Source: Lachnospiraceae bacterium UBA7027 (lineage in GTDB: Bacteria; Bacillota; Clostridia; Lachnospirales; Lachnospiraceae). Taken from it: a stretch of 8,494 nucleotides of DNA. The stretch is taken from assembly GCA_002494135.1 (NCBI GenBank), contig DLBG01000085.1, positions 1 to 8,494 on the forward strand, written 5' to 3'. The notes under the pieces were generated by a model. The model was not told the origin of the DNA, made no database searches, and worked only from the letters and a program-made list of their open reading frames with translations. The position numbers and the translations under genes are program-made. Below, one piece after another: positions 1 through 5,443 of the stretch; within the stretch, counting starts at the first letter, position 1; each line of letters opens with the position of its first letter.

Positions 1-416
1 GTTGACTTACCGGAACCGGTAGGACCGGTAACCAGAACCAGACCACGCTTTCTGTTATACAAATCAACTACGGCATTGGGAACACCCAGCTGTGCGGGTG
101 AAGGAATAACTGTATTAACGGCACGCATTGCCATTGCTACAGAACCTCTCTGACGGAAAACATTTACACGGTAACGTCCCAGGTTGGTAACCGCGAAGGA
201 CATATCCAGCTCACCGCGTTCCTCGAACATTGCTCTCTGATGGTCCGTCATAATCTGTCTAACGATTTCCATGGTGTCTTCCGGCTTCAGTACCGGGAAA
301 TCCATATTTAAAAGATGACCGTTAACACGCATCTTCGGAGGAAGACCTGCTGTTAAATGGATATCGGATGCTCTTGCATCCATGGAAACCTGTAAAATCT
401 CTTCAATTCTAGGCAT
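1..416 (-). CDS. pilT: PilT-family type IV pilus retraction ATPase (5' part only, runs off left edge)
   Basis: This is the N-terminal 138 codons of a PilT/PilU-type twitching motility ATPase; the rest lies beyond the left edge. PilT is a hexameric cytoplasmic ATPase that powers pilin depolymerisation and pilus retraction. The N-terminal PAS-like domain is seen in the family signatures ASDIHLTAG (about residues 16-24) followed by PPKMRVNGHL, then GELDMSFA and GRYRVNVFRQRG near residues 68-91. The Walker A motif GPTGSGKST follows at about residues 131-139, at the window edge. The start is the ATG at 416-414, supported by an AAGGGGA ribosome binding site 8 nt upstream. The gene has its own predicted promoter and is separated by 119 nt from the sugar cassette, so it probably begins a separate transcription unit. 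PilB was considered, but the start directly in the PilT-type N-domain and the motif spacing fit PilT better. The Walker B, Asp box and His box are not visible here. Confidence 0.93.
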   Translation of the reverse strand, partial: MPRIEEILQVSMDARASDIHLTAGLPPKMRVNGHLLNMDFPVLKPEDTMEIVRQIMTDHQRAMFEERGELDMSFAVTNLGRYRVNVFRQRGSVAMAMRAVNTVIPSPAQLGVPNAVVDLYNRKRGLVLVTGPTGSGKS

Positions 417-424
417 AATTACTG

Positions 425-431
425 TCCCCTT
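425..431 (-). promoter_or_regulatory. pilT ribosome binding site
   Basis: AAGGGGA on the minus strand sits 8 nt before the pilT ATG. It decides the start codon and shows strong translation potential. Confidence 0.8.
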
Positions 432-455
432 TGCATATATTTTTTGCTGTATTTA

Positions 456-491
456 CGATGATGGTTTTCATCGGTACGGTTTCCCAAACCG
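456..491 (-). other. Two consecutive small hairpins in the pilT 5' leader
   Basis: At 477-491 the arms CGGTTT and AAACCG form a perfect 6-bp stem with a 3-nt loop, placed at the predicted 5' end of the pilT transcript. At 456-473 the arms CGATG and CATCG form a 5-bp stem with an 8-nt loop. An A/T-rich stretch and the ribosome binding site follow. I do not recognise a known riboswitch in it; it may stabilise the mRNA or regulate translation. Confidence 0.4.
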
Positions 492-499
492 CACATTTT

Positions 500-528
500 A
501 TTATACCGTTAACACCTCTTTCTTTCAA
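500..528 (-). promoter_or_regulatory. Predicted sigma-A promoter of pilT
   Basis: On the minus strand a perfect TATAAT (505-500) lies 17 nt downstream of TTGAAA (528-523), a five-of-six match to TTGACA at the ideal spacing. Transcription would start near 493 and give a leader of about 77 nt before pilT. It lies entirely between the gtrA-like stop codon (538-536) and pilT, which suggests pilT can be expressed independently of the upstream sugar cassette. The -35 box lies inside an inverted repeat (512-532). Confidence 0.75.
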
Positions 529-532
529 GAGG
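512..532 (-). other. Inverted repeat over the pilT -35 box, directly after the gtrA-like stop
   Basis: The arms ACCTCTT and AAGAGGT form a perfect 7-bp stem around a 6-nt loop. The repeat begins 3 nt after the stop codon of the GtrA-like gene and contains the predicted -35 hexamer of pilT. No T-run follows on the minus strand, so it is not a standard intrinsic terminator. It could be an operator or an RNA hairpin protecting the cassette transcript 3' region. The structure is read directly; the role is inference. Confidence 0.5.
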
Positions 533-535
533 TTT

Positions 536-1111
536 TCATTCGTTTTTCGTCTTCCCCTCTTCCCGGGATTTTATGTCCGATTCGGCATTCTCCTTCGGCT
601 TTTGCCTGTATGCCCAGTATTTATTTAATATAAAATTCACAGGTGTTACTATAAAGAGATTGACGGCTTCCGCAATCAGTTCCGCCACCACGTGGGCGGT
701 CAGGCCGGTGATTCCGATATTCTTTAAAAAAGTCATAACCGGACCGATCCGGTACTCCAGACCGATTCCTTCCATCCACAATGTCAGAAGGCCGAGATTT
801 AAAGCAAACCCCAGTGCATACGCCAGATAGGTCTTTAACAGAACCTTCCACCAGACGCGTTTCTGTCTGGTACCGTCCTCTTTAAAAACGAATTTGCTGC
901 TCAGCAGATATGCGGTGATGATGCTGACCGTAAATCCGATGAAACTTGCCAGCAGATAATGTGCTCCTATCAGACACAGAAGCGCATAAATTCCCTCGCT
1001 GATTAAGGTATTCGACACTCCGACAAGAAGGAATTTAATCACCTGGAATATGCTCTTTTTTATCCCCTCACCGGTATTCTTTTTTTCATTTGCCGTATTT
1101 TTCTCTTTCAC
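536..1111 (-). CDS. GtrA-family membrane protein, putative lipid-linked sugar flippase
   Basis: A 191-residue protein of the GtrA family, small four-helix membrane proteins thought to help move undecaprenyl-phosphate-linked sugars across the membrane. Hydrophobic segments lie at about residues 23-44, 50-72, 92-112 and 140-163. The family patterns are clear: FLLVGVSNTLISEGIYALL in the first helix and PVNFILNKYWAYR at the end of the fourth. The first 20 and last 22 residues are charged and presumably cytoplasmic; the tail is somewhat longer than in minimal GtrA proteins. The start is a GTG (1111-1109) with a modest GGA element 9 nt upstream; no in-frame ATG exists before the first helix. It follows the GT-C-like gene by 15 nt and closes the cassette, so it most likely serves the same lipid-linked sugar made by the GT2 protein. 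Flipping by GtrA proteins is inferred for the family rather than firmly proven. Confidence 0.85.
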   Translation of the reverse strand: MKEKNTANEKKNTGEGIKKSIFQVIKFLLVGVSNTLISEGIYALLCLIGAHYLLASFIGFTVSIITAYLLSSKFVFKEDGTRQKRVWWKVLLKTYLAYALGFALNLGLLTLWMEGIGLEYRIGPVMTFLKNIGITGLTAHVVAELIAEAVNLFIVTPVNFILNKYWAYRQKPKENAESDIKSREEGKTKNE

Positions 1112-1126
1112 CGTTACTGTTCCGTT

Positions 1127-2875
1127 TTATTTATCCCGCCTGTAAACGCGGATATAGCTTCCATCCGTCGACGAGGTGTAACCGAAATCGTTTTCGATAT
1201 ACTGCATAATCCAGTTTTCGGGGTCTTCCTGCAGATTTCCGTACCAGCAGTCCACAACGATTACATCCGGCTGTTTTTCGGGATAAAGTTCCCAGTATTT
1301 CAACAGTCGTTCGTCATAGGATGTCGGATCCACAATGGAAAAATGACAGATTTCGTTTTCCGAAAACAGATAAGGCGTGGTACCCGGTGCAAAGACCATG
1401 TTTGTAACAATCAGTACCTTGTCATCTTCCTTCACATAAGCTTTAAAATCGGCATAATCCGCATTGTAAATGTAGCAGTTCATGTAATCGGAAAGGATGC
1501 CTTTCGCGGGACCTTCCTTCATGATACCCCTGATATCGAAAAGCCCGGTAAGCTCTCTTCCCGCCTTGAAGGTAAGACCTTTTCCGAGCATCGCCGTTAA
1601 AATCATTCCGAGAAAAAGAACATGGATTAATTTCCTTCCCTTCTCTCCCGTCAGGCTTTTTATCGCAATTGCGAGAACCGGCAGGGAAAATACCACGCCC
1701 AGCATTCCGTGCGGAATCGCGTTGTAAAACTGCAGGTCGCTGATATAAAAGACCGCGAGTACCGAAATGACGGACCCCGTAAAACCGTACATGTACGGAC
1801 GGATTTTTTCACGGAATTCCCGGTCTTCGAAAAAGGTTGACATAACTATTATTGTACAAAGCACCAGTACCAAAAGATGAATCTGCGGATATTCGTATCC
1901 TTTGCGCAGAACAAACCAATAAAAGCACTGTACCAGGTCCGAAATCAGAATTACAAGACAGGCATAAAAAATGCCGCCGGCTTTTTTCTCAAATTTGTTT
2001 CTGACCTTTTTAAGACAAAGGAAAAGAATGGCTGCAACCGCACAGATTCCTGCAAGCAATAATGCCGTCTGCCAGAGATACTGGATGCTTCCTGTGAATT
2101 TGCCGTCCGTGGAACCGGATAAATCATGCGTCAGGTCAAAGGCGAGCATGTTTTTTACATTTTGAATCAGTGTCGTAAATCCGATTCGCGGCACTACAAT
2201 TAAGAGCCACACTCCTGCTGCCGCCACATCCGTTGCGATAAAAAGGGCAGCGTCACGGAGGCGGTTTTTCTTTGATTTAAAAAGAATATAGCCGATCGTA
2301 ACCGGGAACAAAACAAGCATGGAAGGATAACTCAATACCTCAAGCGCCATGCCGACGGAGGAAAGAATCAAGAAAAAAACCTTCCCGGTGCGGTCTTTGT
2401 GCGTGTAATAATACTGCATCAGCGAAAGCACCATGACGGTAAAAAACCAGAGCTGCATGTTGGAAAATTCCGGTATTTCGATTAATTTCGGAACGGAATT
2501 AAAATAAAGAATTGCAAGAAGCGCCGCTTCCTTTTTGTCGGATTTCTTTTCCAATACCCGATAAAGCCAGAAAGAAAGCCCGGCCTGAATCAGAGTCGTA
2601 ACAATTCGAAGAACGATTACCACCCCCGTATAAGTGCCGGTAATCAGATGCCAGATGAACATGATGCCGATACATAGAAAAGCAGATGTCTGGTGAGGCT
2701 CCCACATCTGCCCGAAAATCGCATCTCCGCGAAGATTCCTGTATGCCATCACAATCTGGTACTCTTCGTCCATGGTGTAATCAAGGAAAATCAGCTTGAT
2801 GGCCGCAAGTCCGCTTAAGAGAAAAAGAACCGTAAGGAGAATATTCCATTGTTTCTTTTTTCCGGTATTTTCCAT
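1127..2875 (-). CDS. Multi-spanning GT-C-type glycosyltransferase (GT39/ArnT-like fold)
   Basis: A 582-residue integral membrane protein, probably a GT-C glycosyltransferase that takes a sugar from a polyprenyl-phosphate donor and transfers it outside the membrane. About twelve hydrophobic segments run from residue 11 to about 432. The first external loop after helix 1 carries acidic residues in DYTMDEEY (Asp32, Asp36, Glu37, Glu38), where GT-C enzymes place their catalytic or metal-binding acid; WEPHQTSAF follows near residues 58-66. From about residue 434 to the end is a soluble, probably extracytoplasmic domain with GPAKGI near 455-460. The ATG at 2875-2873 overlaps the stop of the GT2 gene by one base (TGATG), indicating translational coupling; a GTG directly before it would add one residue. 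Family placement is from topology and the acidic loop; I cannot name the acceptor. Alternatives are a wzy-like polymerase or an uncharacterised membrane protein, both less likely next to GT2 and GtrA genes. Confidence 0.7.
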   Translation of the reverse strand: MENTGKKKQWNILLTVLFLLSGLAAIKLIFLDYTMDEEYQIVMAYRNLRGDAIFGQMWEPHQTSAFLCIGIMFIWHLITGTYTGVVIVLRIVTTLIQAGLSFWLYRVLEKKSDKKEAALLAILYFNSVPKLIEIPEFSNMQLWFFTVMVLSLMQYYYTHKDRTGKVFFLILSSVGMALEVLSYPSMLVLFPVTIGYILFKSKKNRLRDAALFIATDVAAAGVWLLIVVPRIGFTTLIQNVKNMLAFDLTHDLSGSTDGKFTGSIQYLWQTALLLAGICAVAAILFLCLKKVRNKFEKKAGGIFYACLVILISDLVQCFYWFVLRKGYEYPQIHLLVLVLCTIIVMSTFFEDREFREKIRPYMYGFTGSVISVLAVFYISDLQFYNAIPHGMLGVVFSLPVLAIAIKSLTGEKGRKLIHVLFLGMILTAMLGKGLTFKAGRELTGLFDIRGIMKEGPAKGILSDYMNCYIYNADYADFKAYVKEDDKVLIVTNMVFAPGTTPYLFSENEICHFSIVDPTSYDERLLKYWELYPEKQPDVIVVDCWYGNLQEDPENWIMQYIENDFGYTSSTDGSYIRVYRRDK

Positions 2876-3843
2876 CACTCTTTTTCCCGCATTTCCGTGG
2901 AATCCGGATTCATGGCCGCACGTTCCTTAAAGACCTCATCGATAATGAATACCGGCCTGTTTCTCGCCGCATCCAGCACACGCCAGAGATACTCGCCCAG
3001 AATTCCGATCATCATAAGAATCAGTCCCGCAGACAAAAGAACAACACTCATTAAAGATGCCCAGCCTGCGACCGGAACACCCTTTGTAAAATATTCCACC
3101 AGCACCGAAACAAAAAGCCCGAGCGCAAAGAGATCGAAAATTGTTCCCACCACAATCATGAATTTGATCGGTGCATTGGAAAAACTGATCATCGTATCCA
3201 TAACAAGACGGAGTTTTTTGGAAAGCGTCCATCTCGATTTTCCTTTTTCCCTGTCTTTGCGGTCAAAATATACCTTGTCGGTTTTAAAACCGGACCACAT
3301 CACCTGCAGCGTCAGAGAGGAATTTTTTTCATCAAGCCGCTCGATGACTTCAATCACTCTTCTGTCGATTAAGTAGCAGTCGCATCCGCCGCTCGGCATT
3401 TCCTTATTTACGAATCTTCTGACCATCGCATAATAACGGTTTGCAAAAAATACCTTGACGAAGTTTTCATCTCTCGATCTGCGGATAGCCAGAACGACCT
3501 TGTTGCCCTTCTTCCAGCTTTCAAACATCTCGAGAATCAGTGTGGAATCCTCCTGCAAATCCGCCTGTTTCGTCACCGCACAGTCTCCGGTACATACGGA
3601 GAAACCGGCCAGAAGTGCCGCATGCTCACCAAAGTTTCTCGACAGTTTTACAAGTTTTACATGCTCGTCCAGATCCCGGATTTCATTCATGACTCCCCAG
3701 GAATTGTCGCCTGAGCCGTCATCCACCATAACGATTTCATAGTCCGGAACAGACGGAAAAATCTTTTCCTTCATGTCCCTGTACAGATCCATTAAGGTGT
3801 CCTCGTTATAATAAACCGGTATGATGATTGATAGTTTGCTCAT
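2875..3843 (-). CDS. GT2 polyprenyl-phosphate glycosyltransferase (GtrB/ArnC/DPM1-like)
   Basis: A 322-residue family 2 glycosyltransferase that by homology moves a sugar from its nucleotide carrier to undecaprenyl phosphate on the cytoplasmic face. The catalytic domain opens with LSIIIPVYYNEDTL (4-17), has the nucleotide-binding DDGS at 41-44, LSRNFGEHAALLAG at 67-80 and the metal-site region QADLQED at 93-99. KGKSRWTLSKK near 200-210 matches the conserved basic segment of this family. Two C-terminal helices (about 227-250 and 262-285) are followed by GEYLWRVLDAARNRPVFIIDE, as in GtrB-type enzymes. Oddity: the first position of the usual DADLQ is Gln93. The ATG is one base after the upstream stop (TAA-A-ATG), and its ribosome binding site (AGGAAAGCAGGA) lies in the end of the upstream gene. 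Its stop overlaps the GT-C gene start. The sugar is presumably the product of the two preceding enzymes, which is inference from context. Confidence 0.88.
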   Translation of the reverse strand: MSKLSIIIPVYYNEDTLMDLYRDMKEKIFPSVPDYEIVMVDDGSGDNSWGVMNEIRDLDEHVKLVKLSRNFGEHAALLAGFSVCTGDCAVTKQADLQEDSTLILEMFESWKKGNKVVLAIRRSRDENFVKVFFANRYYAMVRRFVNKEMPSGGCDCYLIDRRVIEVIERLDEKNSSLTLQVMWSGFKTDKVYFDRKDREKGKSRWTLSKKLRLVMDTMISFSNAPIKFMIVVGTIFDLFALGLFVSVLVEYFTKGVPVAGWASLMSVVLLSAGLILMMIGILGEYLWRVLDAARNRPVFIIDEVFKERAAMNPDSTEMREKE

Positions 3844-3844
3844 T

Positions 3845-4264
3845 TTAATCCTGCTTTCCTATTTCCTTCAGATATTCCTCGTAATCGCGGATGTATTCGT
3901 TTCCGTCATAATGCCTGCTTGAAAGAACCAAAAGCACCGAATCCGCAGAGAAATCATACATATCTTTCCAAAGCATGGACGGAATATACAGTCCCATTCT
4001 GGGCCTGTTCAGTTCGACAATCATCTCTTCCGATCCGTTGTCCACGCGCACCTTGCTGGTTCCGCTTACATTGACCAGAAGAAATTCCGACTCCCGGTTC
4101 GCATGGCTGCCTCTTACCACTTCCGAATCGGAACCGTAGATATAAAATACCCTTTTTATATCAAACGGAATATCCATTCCGTCTCCTTCGATGACAACAA
4201 GATTTCCTCTCTCATCACCGAAATCCGCAAACTCTATGATTTTAATCTGTTCTTCGATTTTCAT
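3845..4264 (-). CDS. FdtA/QdtA-like cupin sugar 3,4-ketoisomerase
   Basis: A 139-residue single-domain cupin of the WxcM-like/FdtA family. Characterised members convert dTDP-4-keto-6-deoxyglucose to the 3-keto isomer in dTDP-Fuc3NAc (FdtA) or dTDP-Qui3NAc (QdtA) synthesis; the length matches. Family signatures visible are RGNLVVIE (19-26), IPFDIKRVFYIY (32-43), VVRGSHAN (49-56), the strand FLLVNVSGTSKVRV (61-74), PRMGLYIPSMLWKDMYDFS (88-106), VLLVLSS (110-116) and the C-terminal YIRDYEEYL (124-132). His54 of the active-site pair is present, but the second His of the usual His-Ala-His is Asn56. The start ATG is preceded by a very G-rich element (GGGGGGA). It lies 60 nt after the aminotransferase and 1 nt before the GT2 gene. 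Whether the product is the galacto (Fuc3N) or gluco (Qui3N) series cannot be read from the sequence, and the Asn may signal a different substrate or reaction. Confidence 0.82.
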   Translation of the reverse strand: MKIEEQIKIIEFADFGDERGNLVVIEGDGMDIPFDIKRVFYIYGSDSEVVRGSHANRESEFLLVNVSGTSKVRVDNGSEEMIVELNRPRMGLYIPSMLWKDMYDFSADSVLLVLSSRHYDGNEYIRDYEEYLKEIGKQD

Positions 4265-4284
4265 TGATTCCCCCCGGGCATTCC

Positions 4285-4300
4285 GTCCGTTTCCTCGGAC
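4285..4300 (-). other. Small inverted repeat between aminotransferase and ketoisomerase genes
   Basis: Arms GTCCG and CGGAC form a 5-bp GC-rich stem with a 6-nt loop in the only sizeable spacer (60 nt) of the cassette. No T-run follows, so it is not a terminator. It may be an mRNA-processing or stability hairpin, or chance. Confidence 0.25.
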
Positions 4301-4324
4301 CTCTCATTTGGCATACGAACGCAG

Positions 4325-5416
4325 TTAAAACCGGTTCAGCGCATCGATTACATAGTCCTGCTCCGTTTCCGTCATTCCGTTATAAAACGGCAGCGAGAGC
4401 ACTTCATCCGCATCTTTTTCCGTAATCGGATAATCTCCTTTTTTGAAACCGAGATGCCGATAGCATTCCGAAAGATGCGGAGGAATCGGATAATGAATGA
4501 TGCTGCCGATTTCTTTCTCTTTCAGATATTCGATCAATTCATCCCTCTGTCCTGTTGTAATCACAAACTGATGCCAGACGGCAGTTGCATTCTGCCGGAT
4601 GGCGGGAAGGGTGATTTTGGGATTATTGATTCCCTTCAGATAACGGTTCGCAAGTTTGGTTCTTTCTTCGTTTAATTCATCCAAATGCTTTAATCTTACG
4701 GACAAAAGGGCTGCCTGCATTTCATCGAGTCTTGAATTCATGCCGACTTCCTCGAAATAGTAACGCTTTCTGCTGCCGTAATTTCGAAGCATTTTAATGT
4801 CGGATGCGATTTTTTCGTCATTTGTTACGATAGCGCCCCCGTCTCCGAATGCGCCTAAATTCTTCGAAGGATAGAAGGAAAAACACCCGATTTCTCCGAA
4901 GGTTCCGGTCATCTGTCCGTTGAATTTCGCACCGTGCGACTGGGCACAGTCCTCCACCAGTTTCAGTCCGTGTTTCTTACATATCTCCGAAATCCGGTCC
5001 ATCCGGCAGGCCTGTCCGTACAGATGTACGGCTAATACCGCCTTCGTCTTCTCTGTAACGGCCGCTTCCATTTTGGAAGCATCGATGTTGTGAAATTCAT
5101 CCGGTTCCACGAAAACAGGCGTTGCACCGTTAACGGTTACTCCCATCACACTTGCGATATAGGTATTCGCGGGAACGATGACTTCATCCCCTTCTTTGAT
5201 TCCGAGAACGCGGAATGCCAGAATCAGCGCATCCAGCCCGCTTGCAACACCGACCGCATAATCCGCACCGGTGTATTCGGCAAATTCCCGTTCAAATTTT
5301 TCCACAGAAGGACCGAGGATATACCAGCCCGAGCGAAGAACGCCAACTGCCGCTTCTTCGAACTCTTTTTGATATCTTTCAAAACCTCTGTCCAGTCTGT
5401 TTGCTGTAATCTTCAT
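4325..5416 (-). CDS. DegT/DnrJ/EryC1/StrS PLP sugar aminotransferase (FdtB/QdtB-like)
   Basis: A 363-residue PLP-dependent aminotransferase that adds an amino group to a keto group of a nucleotide-linked sugar. Family landmarks are RSGWYILGPSVEKFEREFA (28-46), GVASGLDALILA (56-67), VIVPANTYIAS (79-89), VEDCAQSHGA (154-163, with Asp156 and Gln159 positioned for the cofactor ring), and SFYPSKNLGAFGDGGAI (180-196), in which Lys185 should form the Schiff base. RNYGS and MNSRLDEMQAALL follow, and the length is normal. The adjacent 3,4-ketoisomerase makes a C3 aminotransferase of the FdtB/QdtB type the best call, probably giving dTDP-3-amino-3,6-dideoxyhexose with glutamate as donor. A C4 aminotransferase cannot be excluded from sequence alone. 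It starts 27 nt after hemW with no strong promoter visible between them and no strong ribosome binding site in front of the ATG. It is the first gene of the sugar cassette. Confidence 0.9.
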   Translation of the reverse strand: MKITANRLDRGFERYQKEFEEAAVGVLRSGWYILGPSVEKFEREFAEYTGADYAVGVASGLDALILAFRVLGIKEGDEVIVPANTYIASVMGVTVNGATPVFVEPDEFHNIDASKMEAAVTEKTKAVLAVHLYGQACRMDRISEICKKHGLKLVEDCAQSHGAKFNGQMTGTFGEIGCFSFYPSKNLGAFGDGGAIVTNDEKIASDIKMLRNYGSRKRYYFEEVGMNSRLDEMQAALLSVRLKHLDELNEERTKLANRYLKGINNPKITLPAIRQNATAVWHQFVITTGQRDELIEYLKEKEIGSIIHYPIPPHLSECYRHLGFKKGDYPITEKDADEVLSLPFYNGMTETEQDYVIDALNRF

Positions 5417-5443
5417 TCTGCTTTAACCGACTCTTCCCGTATT

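Noticed and set aside
417..499. c-di-GMP riboswitch upstream of pilT
   Set aside because: The leader is too short and I could not find the conserved core motifs of class I or II.
512..535. Rho-independent terminator between the gtrA-like gene and pilT
   Set aside because: The hairpin is followed on the minus strand by GTTAACGG, not a T-run, and it overlaps a good promoter.
2876..2878. GTG start one codon before the ATG of the GT-C-like gene
   Set aside because: The adjacent ATG overlaps the upstream stop in the usual TGATG coupling form and is the stronger start; the difference is one residue.
2849..3376. 175-codon open frame on the plus strand opposite the GT2 gene
   Set aside because: It is antisense to a clearly conserved glycosyltransferase, has no recognisable domain and no supporting ribosome binding site or promoter; it is a shadow frame.
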